Assembly (NCBI RefSeq): GCF_014635885.1
Contig: NZ_BMDR01000011.1
Span: 31,935-95,934, forward strand
Source: Acinetobacter vivianii
GTDB lineage: Bacteria; Pseudomonadota; Gammaproteobacteria; Pseudomonadales; Moraxellaceae
Direction of reading: 5' to 3'
Length of the DNA: 64,000 nt
Translations under genes and position numbers: made by a program
Part shown: piece after piece, positions 49,612 to 59,607 of the stretch
How positions within the stretch are numbered: position 1 is the first letter of the stretch
Layout: every line of letters starts with the position of its first letter
Notes under the pieces: generated by a model
Database searches by the model: none
What the model was told of the DNA's origin: nothing
What the model saw: the letters and a program-made list of their open reading frames with translations, nothing else

Positions 49612-52377
49612 TTAGTGCGCAGCGTCCCAGTTTAGTCCTTGACCGACTTCAACCACAAATGGCACAGAAATTTGCAATACAGATTGCATTACTTCCGCAA
49701 TTTGTTTTGAAAGTTCATCTGCAATTGCTGCATCCGCTTCAAACACAAGTTCATCGTGTACCTGTAATAACAGCTTGGCTTGATCTTTCGGCAACATTTT
49801 ATCGACTGCAATCATCGCAAGCTTGATAATGTCTGCTGCACTGCCTTGTAACGGCGCATTAATTGCTGCACGTTCGGCTGCCTGCTTAATCATTTTATTG
49901 GTTGCCATAATGTCTGGTGTATACAAACGACGGCCGAGAATCGTCTCGACAAAGCCTTGTTCGCGAGCGATCTGGCGGGTACGTTCCATATAGTCCAGTA
50001 CGCCCGGATAACGTTGGAAGTAACGTGCGATATAGCTACGAGATTCTTCACGGGTAAAGCCAAGCTGACGGGTTAAACCAAATTCAGACATCCCGTACAG
50101 CAGACCAAAGTTGACCGCCTTGGCTTGGCGACGTTGGTCATTGGTGACATCTTCAATATCAATACCCAATACCTCGGAAGCAGTACGACGGTGCACGTCC
50201 TGACCTTGCTGGAAGGCATGAACTAAAGCATCATCTTGAGAGAAATGTGCCATTAAACGCAATTCGATTTGCGAGTAATCGGCTGCCAATAATACGCGAC
50301 CTTCAGGTGCGATAAAGGCTTTGCGAATCTGACGGCCAATCGGGGTGCGAATTGGAATGTTTTGCAGGTTTGGATCGGTTGAAGACAAACGACCTGTCGC
50401 CGTTAAGGCTTGATGATAGCTGGTATGCACACGATGGGTGGTATCATTCGATTGTACAATCAGGCGGTCCGTATAGGTGTTTTTGAGTTTCGCCAAACCG
50501 CGATGTTCCAAAATCACTTCTGCTAAAGGATGCTCAATTTTCTCAAGGATACTTTCGCTGGTGCTGTATTGACCTGTGGCTGTTTTCTTACCACCTTTGA
50601 GTCCAAGCTTTTCAAACAGGACTTCACCAACCTGTTTAGGTGACGCCACATTAAAAGCTTCGCCCGCCAGTTCTGCTGCCTGAGCTTCAAGCGTTTGAAT
50701 CGTTTCTGAAAACTCAACACTGAGTTGATCGAGGAATTGATGATCCAGCTTAATACCATCTTCTTCCATGCCTGTGAGCACACGAGCAACTGGCATCTCA
50801 ATGTTATGCAGGATATTCACCAGTTCAGGATGTGCTTTCAGTTTTGCTGCGAGCACTTCATATAAACGATAGGTAACATGCGCATCTTCAGCGGCATAAT
50901 GGGCTGCCACTTCAAGTTCGATCTGATTAAAGGTTTTTTGTTTAGCACCTTTACCTGCGATTTGCTCAAAAGTCGTGGTCAAATGGCTGAGATAAAGACG
51001 GGCAACATCATCCATGCCATGTCGCGTCGCAGCAGCATTTAATACATATGAAGCAAGCATGGTATCGAAATACCAGCCTTGAATGGTGATACCGTGATTG
51101 GCAAAGATGTGAGCATCATATTTTAAATGATGACCAATTTTCTTCACTTGTTCATTTTCAAGGATCGGTTTGATCTGAGCCAGAACCTGTTCACGATTCA
51201 GTTGTTCTGGTGCACCTTCATAATCATGTGCAACAGGAACATAGTAAGCATCATTGGCATCAAATGCGACCGAGAAACCGACCAGCTCAGCAAAGCGATA
51301 ATCCAGATTGGTGGTTTCTGTATCAATCGCAAAATGATCCGCTTGCTGCATACTTTGCAATAACGCATCCCAGTCCTGTTGACTAAGCACTGTATGATAG
51401 GTGGCTGTGCCCAGTTGATCATCCTGACTAGACAGACTGGCATGATCTTCAACAACCACTTGCTCAGTTTTTTGCTCAGCTTTGGCAATACTTTGTGATG
51501 TCTGTTGATAAGCTGAACTGTTTGGATTATTTGGATGATCCAGTGATTGTAACTGGTTACGGAATTCGAGCTCAGTATAGAGATTACGTAACTGATCTAC
51601 ATTTGGATTGGTGAGTTTAAGGTCATGCCAATCTAAAGCCAGATCAAGATCACAAACAATACTTGCCAATTGATGGTCAATCTTGATGTTCTCTACATTA
51701 TCTTTAATGTTCTGGCTAATTTTGCCTTTCAACTGATCGGCATTGGCAATGATATTGCTCAATGTACCGTATTCATTTAATAGTTTCGCCGCTGTTTTCG
51801 CGCCGACCCCTGGAACGCCCATGATACCGTCAGAAGCATCGCCCATCAGCGTGAGATAATCGATGATCTGATTTGGATGTACTCCGAATTTCTCAAAAAC
51901 ACCCGCTTCATCTAAAACACGTTCTTTAAAACTATCTTCCAGTTTGACGTGCTCATTGACCAGCTGTGCCATGTCTTTGTCACCTGTCGAAATCAGGACG
52001 TGATGACCTTCTGCCAAAGCGCGTTTGGTTAATGTTCCAATAATGTCATCTGCTTCCGCACCGGGAAGACTATACAACGGAATACCTTGTGCTCTGATCA
52101 AAGCATGTAAGTAAGGAATTTGTTGAGACAATTCCTCAGGCATACTTGGACGATCACCTTTATAGATCGGTGATAACTTATGGCGGAAAGTTGGCTCTGG
52201 TGTATCGAAAATGACAGCCATGTGAGTCGGTTGGGTACGACGCATCAATTTCTGGATTGCTGAAATTGCACCACGTATTGCATTGGTATGTAAGCCAGTA
52301 GACGTCGTTAATGGCGGTAAAGCGTGAAAAGCACGAAATAAGAAATAAGACCCGTCAACCAAGACAAAAGGTGGCAT
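49612..52377 (-). CDS. polA: DNA polymerase I
   Basis: A 921-residue repair and Okazaki-fragment polymerase with all three activities. The 5'-3' exonuclease is at ~1-300 (LVDGSYFLFRAFHALPPL, STGDKDMAQLVNEHV, IMGVPGVGAKTAAKLL). The 3'-5' proofreading domain has the metal-binding FAIDTETTNLDYR intact, and HHLKYDAHIFANHG and YAAEDAHVTYRLYEVL. The polymerase has motif A LLAADYSQIELRLMAHF, motif B RRQAKAVNFGLLYGMSEFG and motif C LLQVHDELVFEAD. The start MPPFVLVDGSYFLFRAF is normal. Confidence 0.98.
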   Translation of the reverse strand: MPPFVLVDGSYFLFRAFHALPPLTTSTGLHTNAIRGAISAIQKLMRRTQPTHMAVIFDTPEPTFRHKLSPIYKGDRPSMPEELSQQIPYLHALIRAQGIPLYSLPGAEADDIIGTLTKRALAEGHHVLISTGDKDMAQLVNEHVKLEDSFKERVLDEAGVFEKFGVHPNQIIDYLTLMGDASDGIMGVPGVGAKTAAKLLNEYGTLSNIIANADQLKGKISQNIKDNVENIKIDHQLASIVCDLDLALDWHDLKLTNPNVDQLRNLYTELEFRNQLQSLDHPNNPNSSAYQQTSQSIAKAEQKTEQVVVEDHASLSSQDDQLGTATYHTVLSQQDWDALLQSMQQADHFAIDTETTNLDYRFAELVGFSVAFDANDAYYVPVAHDYEGAPEQLNREQVLAQIKPILENEQVKKIGHHLKYDAHIFANHGITIQGWYFDTMLASYVLNAAATRHGMDDVARLYLSHLTTTFEQIAGKGAKQKTFNQIELEVAAHYAAEDAHVTYRLYEVLAAKLKAHPELVNILHNIEMPVARVLTGMEEDGIKLDHQFLDQLSVEFSETIQTLEAQAAELAGEAFNVASPKQVGEVLFEKLGLKGGKKTATGQYSTSESILEKIEHPLAEVILEHRGLAKLKNTYTDRLIVQSNDTTHRVHTSYHQALTATGRLSSTDPNLQNIPIRTPIGRQIRKAFIAPEGRVLLAADYSQIELRLMAHFSQDDALVHAFQQGQDVHRRTASEVLGIDIEDVTNDQRRQAKAVNFGLLYGMSEFGLTRQLGFTREESRSYIARYFQRYPGVLDYMERTRQIAREQGFVETILGRRLYTPDIMATNKMIKQAAERAAINAPLQGSAADIIKLAMIAVDKMLPKDQAKLLLQVHDELVFEADAAIADELSKQIAEVMQSVLQISVPFVVEVGQGLNWDAAH

Positions 52378-52565
52378 TGCGCAAATCCTAATTATAAATT
52401 AGTCGGTATTTTACGTGAAAAAGCCGTGGCTGTCTTATCTGAACGCGGATGAGTACGGCTGGATTTGTCGTTTAAGATTTGCAGTATTTTGTATGTGAAA
52501 ATACCTGCTTATGCAGTGATCAAGTAAGATAGCTGCAATGAAGCTGTCATAATTGATATAAGTCT

Positions 52566-55436
52566 ATGTATAAAAAAGACAAACAGGGAATGGTTTTTGT
52601 CCTGATTGCTTTGACGGTGCTGCTTGCTTGTGCGGTTGCATTTAAATGGCATGCGACTGTTATCGCAGCGACGATTGGGCTGACCGTTGTTATTGTGCAC
52701 ATTCTGTCTGAGATTCATCAGCGCTTGCTGCAACTTGAACAGGCAATGCCGAATAATTTTGCACAGACAGCGGGTATTGGCGTACAAAAAGTTGTGATAT
52801 ATGGTGCGGCGCTCGTCGCGCTATTTGCCTATGCCAATACTTGGATGTGGCTGGCTGGCGGCGCTTTATTGGTATTGCTGTTGTGCCTGATTCAAACGAT
52901 CAGTGCCTTTCAAACCCGGTTGTTACATTTGGAGCATGACGTTATTCAACGACATCAGGTTGGAGTGGGGAGCTTCGATCACTCACAGCAGAGCCATCCT
53001 GATCAGAAGATTGAAACGATTCCCACAACGACAGCTTCCTCAAATTCGACTCAACCCGAGCAGCATCCCGAGTGGATGCATCAAGAGACTTCATCAGATC
53101 AAGCAACATTGGGACAGACCCAGACTTCAGTTACTCAAGCCGTTGAGCCTAAAACACCGAGTTGGTGGCAGCCTGCATTGGACTGGATGATGCACGGCAA
53201 TCCAATTCTTCGTGTTGCTGTCGCCGTACTCATGGTTGGTGTGGTTTTATTATTACGTTTTGCCAGTGAACATTGGCAACTCAGTCTTGGTGTGAAGCTG
53301 GGTTTTATTGCCAGTGCGGGGGCAGTGACGACGGTTGCAGGTTATTTACTGCAAAAGAAAAATCAATTATTTGCAGTTGCGTTACAAGGTGTCGGGCTAG
53401 CCGTCATTTTCTTGACACTGATTTTCTCTCATCATTTTGCCGTAATTGCCAGCTTAACGACTGCCAGTATTTTATTTGTAATTTTATTATTAGTCACAGT
53501 TTATCTGAGTTTAAAGCAACAAGCCCTGTATTTAGCCATGTTGGCATTGACCCTGGCTTATCTTGCACCTTTGGTGATTCCACAAAACCATCCTGATGTG
53601 ATTTTCCTGTTTGGCTATTACTTTGTCATTAACTTGGCTGTGGCAGCGCTGAACTTTATTCAACCTTGGAAAATCCTGCATCAAATTGCGTTCTTTGCCA
53701 CCATGTTTATTGGTGGTTCGACCATCGGAATTTATGCAAATTCAGCGCAGTTTAATATCTTGGATATGATCCTGTGGTTGCATATGGCTTTATTCATCTG
53801 GCTCAGTATTCGTTATAGCCAATTGATGCTACGTGCTCAAAACCAGCAGCAACAAACAGATCCGACATCTGAGCGCTTACAGCCGATTTTGGATGTCGGT
53901 CTGATCTTTAGTGTGCCTGTCTTGGGCTTTTCCTTACATGCCTATTTAATGCATAACTCTACCTCAGCACTCACTTGGGGGGCTGTTGCACTTGCTGCGA
54001 CTTATATTGCTTTAAATCTCTGGATTAAACGTCAGCATCCACAATTATCAATCTTGGCCAAAAGTTTCTTTATCCTTGCGGTGGTGTTTGTTGCATTGAT
54101 TTTCCCATTGGCTAAAGGAGCACATTGGACTTCAACGGGCTGGGTGATTCAAGGCACGGCATTAATCGTTTGGGGCGTCACTGAGCGATACCGTTTAAGT
54201 CGTTATGTGGGTGTCGCACTGGTCTTGCTCAGTTCGGTAGCATTACTGTTTCAGGTCTGGTCAAATGATCATTTCCCGATTTTAAGCACCGCAATTTTTG
54301 CTTTAGCGCAATTTATTTCGGCTTTTTACTTGTTGCATTATCAGGAAGTCGAAAAGTACTTTAGTGCGCGGATGCTGAGCGGCGTGTTTCTGGCACTTGG
54401 TTTATATTCTGGAGCAATTGCGGCTGTTGAATTCATGCAATGGCAACAACATGGCCTGAGTCCTTATCTTGCGATTGCGGCAATATTACTGGCACTGTTT
54501 AGTCTGGCGGTACATGTTAAATCAAGATTGCAGTGGGGCAATGTACAACTGATCTTATTGGCCGGCTTATTAGCTTTGCTCTACACGGAAAGTTTTGCTC
54601 AAAATGTGTATGCCGTTTGGCACTGGTCGAGTAGCTTAAATCAGATAAGCTTTGCTGTGGCTTCGATTGCGATGACGTTAATACTGACCAGCTTGAGTAC
54701 TCACACATCTAAAGCGTCGCTTATGTTGTGGTCAGCTTTGCTCTGGCTCAGTCTTGCCAGTATAGGATTAGCTATTTTCCCAATCATGCCACTTGTTGCG
54801 CTTGCGATTGTCCCTGCGATTTATAGTATCTGGCGATTTATATCGAATAAAACCCAGTTACTCCATCAGGTTCCGATCTGGTGCCTAACGTTATTCTGGC
54901 TGGTATTGATCAGTCTAGATCTATATTCTGCACAGCAATATTATGTGCTACCGCTGCTTAATCTGACAGATATCCTGTCTGTATTGATGTTCTTCGGTCT
55001 GATCTGGGTAATTTATCATCATGACTTTAGTGCAGAGCGTTCGATAGAATGGGGCTTTAAAGTGACCACGATTTTGATTGGTCTATTGGTACTGAGTAGT
55101 GTGGTTGTACGTGCCATGCATCATTATCTAGGCACACCATTCTGGGGGACAGCAATCTGGTCAAATGGCGATGTGCAACTCAGTTTGACATTGCTATGGG
55201 TGATCTTAGCCTTCATTCTCATGACTTTTTCCAGTCGCCGCCACATCCGCCAAATCTGGTTTGTCGGTGCGGCTTTATTGGGAATAGTGGTCATGAAACT
55301 GTTGTTATTGGACTTATCGCAAAGTGGCACTTTAACCCGCGTGATTTCGTTTATTGGTTCGGGAGCGGTGATGCTGGTGATTGCTTATTTGGCACCGTTG
55401 CCACCTGCGCTAAGTGAGACCAAGAAAGAAAGCTAA
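52566..55436 (+). CDS. DUF2339-family giant membrane protein
   Basis: A 956-residue integral membrane protein with roughly two dozen hydrophobic segments. It starts with two or three helices, then a hydrophilic Gln/Ser/Thr/Pro-rich linker (~140-215, SHPDQKIETIPTT..., EQHPEWMHQETSS), then WWQPALDWMMHGNPILRVAVAVLMVGVVLLLRFASEHW, the characteristic DUF2339 entry, and continuous helices to the end. The function is unknown; transport or envelope-polymer roles have only been guessed for the family. It abuts the MscS gene tail to tail with no bases between. Confidence 0.85.
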   Translation: MYKKDKQGMVFVLIALTVLLACAVAFKWHATVIAATIGLTVVIVHILSEIHQRLLQLEQAMPNNFAQTAGIGVQKVVIYGAALVALFAYANTWMWLAGGALLVLLLCLIQTISAFQTRLLHLEHDVIQRHQVGVGSFDHSQQSHPDQKIETIPTTTASSNSTQPEQHPEWMHQETSSDQATLGQTQTSVTQAVEPKTPSWWQPALDWMMHGNPILRVAVAVLMVGVVLLLRFASEHWQLSLGVKLGFIASAGAVTTVAGYLLQKKNQLFAVALQGVGLAVIFLTLIFSHHFAVIASLTTASILFVILLLVTVYLSLKQQALYLAMLALTLAYLAPLVIPQNHPDVIFLFGYYFVINLAVAALNFIQPWKILHQIAFFATMFIGGSTIGIYANSAQFNILDMILWLHMALFIWLSIRYSQLMLRAQNQQQQTDPTSERLQPILDVGLIFSVPVLGFSLHAYLMHNSTSALTWGAVALAATYIALNLWIKRQHPQLSILAKSFFILAVVFVALIFPLAKGAHWTSTGWVIQGTALIVWGVTERYRLSRYVGVALVLLSSVALLFQVWSNDHFPILSTAIFALAQFISAFYLLHYQEVEKYFSARMLSGVFLALGLYSGAIAAVEFMQWQQHGLSPYLAIAAILLALFSLAVHVKSRLQWGNVQLILLAGLLALLYTESFAQNVYAVWHWSSSLNQISFAVASIAMTLILTSLSTHTSKASLMLWSALLWLSLASIGLAIFPIMPLVALAIVPAIYSIWRFISNKTQLLHQVPIWCLTLFWLVLISLDLYSAQQYYVLPLLNLTDILSVLMFFGLIWVIYHHDFSAERSIEWGFKVTTILIGLLVLSSVVVRAMHHYLGTPFWGTAIWSNGDVQLSLTLLWVILAFILMTFSSRRHIRQIWFVGAALLGIVVMKLLLLDLSQSGTLTRVISFIGSGAVMLVIAYLAPLPPALSETKKES

Positions 55437-56354
55437 TTATCTTTCTTTCTCGTCTTTTTTCAGTTCTTTCTGATTGGCATATTGATCGATTTCATCATTC
55501 TCCAAAGGTAGAGGTCGATCAATCAGACCCATCTTCGGTACTGGAATTTCGATCTCATTTTCCAGAAAGCCATTACGAATCCGTTCCTGCATTTCATCGC
55601 GGACTTTGAGTGAATTTTCCTGACGGCACCACACCGCAAATAACAACTCAATTGAAGATTCCCTAAATGCCGTAACAGTGACCGTTGCTTTCGGGTCATC
55701 CATCACCAATGGGTATTTCGCTGCCACATCTAACAAGACTTGGCGCACTTTGATGATATCTTCATGGAAATTAATCGCGAGTGTAATCGGAATACGCCGT
55801 ATCGGATATTTGGATAAGTTCATCACGGGCGTTCGAATCAGTTGTTCGTTCGGCAAGCGAATATAAACATTATCCAGCGTCAAAAGTTTGACTGAAAGTA
55901 AGTCAATTGAAATGACTTCACCCTCAATGGTTTGACCTCGAATCAAGGTAATTTGAATGGTATCACCGACTTCAAAGGAACCTTCACCAATCAGGAACAA
56001 GCCACTGATCAAGTTGGTTGCAGAAGTCTGAGAGGCGAAACCCAAAGCGACCGTCAAGATCCCCGCTGCACCGAGAAAGACACTCAGTTTAAAACCAGCT
56101 TCCCTTAAACTGGTCATGATGAACAGCAAGAAAATAAAGTAAAAAATGCCTCGACGCCATAATAGGCGTTGATGTGCATTAAAACGGCTACCAATGGTGC
56201 GGATAAAGGCATTGGAGACCAGTCGCGCTATCAGGAAGCCGATAAAACATAAAATAATGGCAACCACGATTTCGCTGAGGCGCTCAAAATTAATGTTGGT
56301 AAAAACACTGGTCAGGCTGCCAGCAACATCTTTTGGAATATTTGAATTCGGCAT
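55437..56354 (-). CDS. Small-conductance mechanosensitive channel (MscS family)
   Basis: A 305-residue channel protein. TM1 at ~28-48, TM2 at ~65-82 and the pore helix TM3 at ~91-120, where LSVFLGAAGILTVALGFASQTSATNLISGLF carries the Gly/Ala packing pattern of MscS. The cytoplasmic beta domain (IQITLIRGQTIEGEVISIDLLSVKLLTLDNVYIRLPNEQLI) is typical, with a charged C-terminal tail (KELKKDEKER). It should open when turgor rises. It is 9 bp after the gene at 56364-57185 on the same strand, so the two probably act together. Confidence 0.9.
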   Translation of the reverse strand: MPNSNIPKDVAGSLTSVFTNINFERLSEIVVAIILCFIGFLIARLVSNAFIRTIGSRFNAHQRLLWRRGIFYFIFLLFIMTSLREAGFKLSVFLGAAGILTVALGFASQTSATNLISGLFLIGEGSFEVGDTIQITLIRGQTIEGEVISIDLLSVKLLTLDNVYIRLPNEQLIRTPVMNLSKYPIRRIPITLAINFHEDIIKVRQVLLDVAAKYPLVMDDPKATVTVTAFRESSIELLFAVWCRQENSLKVRDEMQERIRNGFLENEIEIPVPKMGLIDRPLPLENDEIDQYANQKELKKDEKER

Positions 56355-56363
56355 GGCAACCCC

Positions 56364-57185
56364 TTAGAAGAATGAATCAAACATATTGAATAAGGTGCTA
56401 CCGGGGGCTCGAGGGGGATGTACATAGGTGACTTCACCTGCCTGAGTCGGGGTTTTGTTTTCAATGCGAATTCTTGCAGGATGATCTGTGCCTTCGTAAT
56501 AGACTTTGATTTGCGAGGTCCATAAGCGTCCTGTACTTTCACTATAAAATAATGGCAGGGCAGGCACAGGCACATTCATACGGTCAAAGCGCAATTGATG
56601 ATGACTGGTGTTGTGAAACTCAATTGGAGTGACCGCTCGGAAAGCACGTGGTTTAAGTAGGTTCAAATCGATACGCCCGTCGACTGAAGTGGCGTAGCAA
56701 ATCTCACCATTTTGTGGGTCTTTACCAAACCATGTGTCTTTCGGTTGAATGACTGGGATATCAAAAAGCGGTTCAGAAAGCCCATCCACCAGACCTGCGA
56801 TCCACAACGGTGTGCTGATATATAAGGTTCCGCGCTGACCCGCTGGAATATAAATCGGATCTACAGGTCGAATCACCACTGAACGATCAGCCAGACGCGG
56901 CATTAAATGAAACGTACTATTGGTTTTATGAAACATGTAGCGTTCAATTTTTGCTGGAGGCGGCATGGCAAATTCAATATCGTTCAATATTCGCCACTGT
57001 TGTTCGTAGTCATACTGAAATTGAGGGCGATGATATTCTAGACGCCATTCTTTAATGCCGCGAGTCAGACGAAAGAGCAATGAACCGAATTGCCAAGCTT
57101 TGGCCTGTTGAAGTTCGAATTGTTGTTCACCCCACCATTTCAACGTATTGGAAGGTGGTACTTCAAATTGATTATTTTGAGACAA
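56364..57185 (-). CDS. Conserved hypothetical protein, partner gene of MscS (possibly DUF432)
   Basis: A 273-residue soluble protein without signal peptide or membrane segment, rich in beta-type sequence (IERYMFHKTNSTFHLMPRLADRSVVIRPVDPIYIPAGQRGTLYISTPLW, FRAVTPIEFHNTSHHQLRFDRMNVPVPALPLFY, RLWTSQIKVYYEG). I suspect the DUF432 family, from recall only. It lies 9 bp upstream of an MscS-type channel and shares its transcript; a cytoplasmic modulator of that channel is a reasonable guess, not evidence. Its promoter region is shared with the divergent gspE. Confidence 0.7.
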   Translation of the reverse strand: MSQNNQFEVPPSNTLKWWGEQQFELQQAKAWQFGSLLFRLTRGIKEWRLEYHRPQFQYDYEQQWRILNDIEFAMPPPAKIERYMFHKTNSTFHLMPRLADRSVVIRPVDPIYIPAGQRGTLYISTPLWIAGLVDGLSEPLFDIPVIQPKDTWFGKDPQNGEICYATSVDGRIDLNLLKPRAFRAVTPIEFHNTSHHQLRFDRMNVPVPALPLFYSESTGRLWTSQIKVYYEGTDHPARIRIENKTPTQAGEVTYVHPPRAPGSTLFNMFDSFF

Positions 57186-57278
57186 GATGCAAAATTCCTT
57201 TGTGAGTATGCTAAACAGACTTCACGCTGTAATCTGCTTAGAGTACACTCAATACTTTCTCTTATCATTATTTGTGTG

Positions 57279-58769
57279 ATGCAAATACTTAAACAAATAC
57301 AAATTCCTTATAGTTTTGCGAAGCGACATGGCGTTTTATTGCGCTATGAAGGTGATCAAATTTTTATTGTACGACGTAAGGACACTGCGCGTATTGCGTT
57401 GCAGGAAGCGCGTCGAATTCTGGGGAAATCTGCTCACGATCAATTGTGTAGTGATCAGGAGTTTCATGCCTTATTAAGTTCCAGTTATGCGGGCGATACA
57501 GGCGAATCGCAGCAAGTTGCAGCAGGACTGGAAGATCATCCCGATTTACTGAGTCTGGCCGATCAGGTGCCTGAAGCTGAAGACTTGATGGATCAGGAAG
57601 ATGATGCACCGATTGTTCGTTTAATTAATGCCTTATTATCGGAAGCGATTCGCGTCAGTGCCTCAGATATTCATATTGAAGCCTTTGAGAAAAAACTGTC
57701 AGTACGTTTGCGTGTTGATGGTCAATTGCGTGAGATCGTGCAGCCACGTCGTGAGCTGGCACCGCTCTTGGTATCTCGTATCAAGGTCATGGCGAAACTG
57801 GATATTGCCGAAAAGCGAATTCCACAAGATGGTCGTATTTCATTACGCCTTGCTGGACGAGAAGTGGATGTACGTGTTTCGACTTTGCCTTCTTCGCATG
57901 GTGAGCGTGTGGTCATGCGTTTGTTGGACAAGCAGGCAGGGCGTTTAAACATGACCCATTTGGGCTTGATGAAAAATGACTACGAGCGCTTAACCCAACT
58001 GGTCCATCGCCCACATGGCATTATTCTGGTGACTGGCCCAACAGGTTCGGGTAAAACCACCACCTTGTATGCCGCATTGTCTGATCTGAATGACAATACC
58101 CGTAATATTCTGACAGCCGAAGATCCAATTGAATATCAACTGGAAGGGATTGGACAAACTCAGGTCAATACCAAAGTTGATATGACCTTTGCGCGTGCGT
58201 TGAAGGCGATGTTGCGTCAAGATCCTGATGTGGTCATGGTCGGTGAGATTCGTGACTTGGAAACTGCTGAAATTGCGGTTCAAGCTTCGTTAACGGGTCA
58301 CTTGGTACTTTCCACACTGCATACCAATACTGCAATTGGTGCGGTAACGCGTTTAAAAGATATGGGAATCGAGCCTTTCTTATTGGCGAGTTCCTTGATT
58401 GGTATGATTGCACAGCGTCTGGTTCGTACTTTATGTCCGCATTGTGTGACATGGCGTCAGGCGGATGATTTTGAGCGTCAGGTTTTCCAGCATCTGAAAG
58501 TGGATGAATATATGCAGCTACCTGAACCACAGGGCTGTGAAAAATGTTCACATGTAGGCTTTAGCGGTCGAACTGCAATTTATGAAATCGTGCCAGTCGA
58601 TGAGTCGATGCGCCGTTTGATTCATGGCAATGCGGCTGAGTATGAATTGGAAAATCATGCGCGCCGTCATGCAGCTTCAATTCGAGATGATGGTTTATTG
58701 AAAGTTTTAGCTGGCAAAACGACATTGGAAGAAGTACTTCGTGTCACCAATGAAGCTGCGGAAGAATAA
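57279..58769 (+). CDS. gspE: Type II secretion system ATPase GspE
   Basis: The cytoplasmic hexameric ATPase driving pseudopilus assembly in the type II secretion system. Residues 1-100 are the N1E-like domain. Then come SASDIHIEAFEKKLSVRLRVDGQLREI, Walker A GPTGSGKTTTLYAAL (from 253), the Asp box (AEDPIEYQLEGIGQTQVN), Walker B (LRQDPDVVMVGEIRDLETAEIA), the His box (GHLVLSTLHTNTA), and a four-Cys zinc site (CPHC and CEKC about 90 bases of codons apart). ATG 57279 is the family start; the open frame to 57090 adds unrelated residues. No other gsp gene is adjacent, as is usual in Acinetobacter. Confidence 0.95.
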   Translation: MQILKQIQIPYSFAKRHGVLLRYEGDQIFIVRRKDTARIALQEARRILGKSAHDQLCSDQEFHALLSSSYAGDTGESQQVAAGLEDHPDLLSLADQVPEAEDLMDQEDDAPIVRLINALLSEAIRVSASDIHIEAFEKKLSVRLRVDGQLREIVQPRRELAPLLVSRIKVMAKLDIAEKRIPQDGRISLRLAGREVDVRVSTLPSSHGERVVMRLLDKQAGRLNMTHLGLMKNDYERLTQLVHRPHGIILVTGPTGSGKTTTLYAALSDLNDNTRNILTAEDPIEYQLEGIGQTQVNTKVDMTFARALKAMLRQDPDVVMVGEIRDLETAEIAVQASLTGHLVLSTLHTNTAIGAVTRLKDMGIEPFLLASSLIGMIAQRLVRTLCPHCVTWRQADDFERQVFQHLKVDEYMQLPEPQGCEKCSHVGFSGRTAIYEIVPVDESMRRLIHGNAAEYELENHARRHAASIRDDGLLKVLAGKTTLEEVLRVTNEAAEE

Positions 58770-58785
58770 ATTTAAGCCTTGAAAT

Positions 58786-58819
58786 AAAAAACAGCATGCA
58801 GATCGCATGCTGTTTTTTT
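58786..58819. terminator. Bidirectional terminator gspE / ohr
   Basis: ACAGCATGC/GCATGCTGT around an AGATC loop, with A and T runs on the two sides, between convergent genes. Confidence 0.9.
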
Positions 58820-58832
58820 ATGGTTGCTAAAA

Positions 58833-59267
58833 TTATTCAGCAGTCACAATATTAAAATTCACATCAATATTGTTGCGGGTCGCATTTGAATAAGGGCAAA
58901 CAATATGTGCAGCAGCAACCAATTGTTCTGCTTCAGCTTGTTCCATTCCGATCAGATAAATATTTAAAGTGACTTCAATACCAAAACCCGTTGGAATAGG
59001 ACCAATTCCGACTTCACCTTCTACATAGGCATCTTTGCTGATATTGAACTTATCGCGGTTTGCAACAAACTTCATTGCACCCAAGAAGCATGCAGAATAG
59101 CCAGCAGCAAAGAGTTGTTCTGGGTTGGTCACTTCACCGCCAGCACCACCCATTTCTTTAGGTACACCAAGTTTTACATCTAAAACGCCGTCAGAAGAGG
59201 TTGCACGGCCATCTCGACCGCCTGTTGCTTTTGCTTTTGCACGATAAACCACTTTTTCTAATGACAT
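58833..59267 (-). CDS. ohr: Organic hydroperoxide resistance protein Ohr
   Basis: A 144-residue OsmC/Ohr-fold peroxidase reducing organic and fatty-acid hydroperoxides. The two catalytic cysteines are Cys60 (AAGYSACFLGAM) and Cys124 (AHIVCPYSNATR). The Ohr-type start (VVYRAKAKATGGRDGRATSSDG) and GGEVTNPEQLFAAGYSAC separate it from OsmC. A good AGGAAG site precedes the ATG. A candidate promoter (TTGTAT-16-TACGAT, 59303-59330) lies upstream. The repressor gene ohrR, often adjacent, is not seen nearby. Confidence 0.96.
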   Translation of the reverse strand: MSLEKVVYRAKAKATGGRDGRATSSDGVLDVKLGVPKEMGGAGGEVTNPEQLFAAGYSACFLGAMKFVANRDKFNISKDAYVEGEVGIGPIPTGFGIEVTLNIYLIGMEQAEAEQLVAAAHIVCPYSNATRNNIDVNFNIVTAE

Positions 59268-59548
59268 GATTATTCTTCCTGAAGATTATTGAATGCAATT
59301 TGATCGTACTGGATCTAAATTAAAATACAAGTCAGCAAACGTTATAGATCCTGCCATCTTTGGTCGTGATATGTGTAGGGGAGTTTCTATGTTTTGTAGG
59401 TGTTTTATTTATGAGTATAGGATGTGATTAGTTGTGCCAATTCACATTGATAAAGGATGTAAGTGCGAATCGCTTGAATCATAAAGATTGGATATTGGGA
59501 AGGTAATAAATTAATCTGGCGGCTCTCATTTTTATTGTGTGCCCAAAA
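59268..59548. other. Intergenic region upstream of ohr
   Basis: About 280 bp with no credible gene on either strand. The left end should carry the ohr promoter (59303-59330, minus strand). I could not find a convincing OhrR operator by eye. The rest is unremarkable AT-rich sequence. Confidence 0.5.
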
Positions 59549-59578
59549 CAAAAAAGCATAAGTGATAAGACTTATGCC
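59549..59578 (-). terminator. Terminator of the 122-residue secreted-protein gene
   Basis: A GCATAAGT/ACTTATGC stem, followed on the minus strand by TTTTTTG. Confidence 0.75.
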
Positions 59579-59607
59579 AATGCTAGATAATAAATTTGAT
59601 GTGTCTG

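Noticed and set aside
57090..57278. N-terminal extension of gspE
   Set aside because: The extra residues are unlike GspE and overlap the divergent gene; ATG 57279 gives the family start.
59268..59548. OhrR operator upstream of ohr
   Set aside because: No convincing palindromic operator could be seen, only a plausible promoter.
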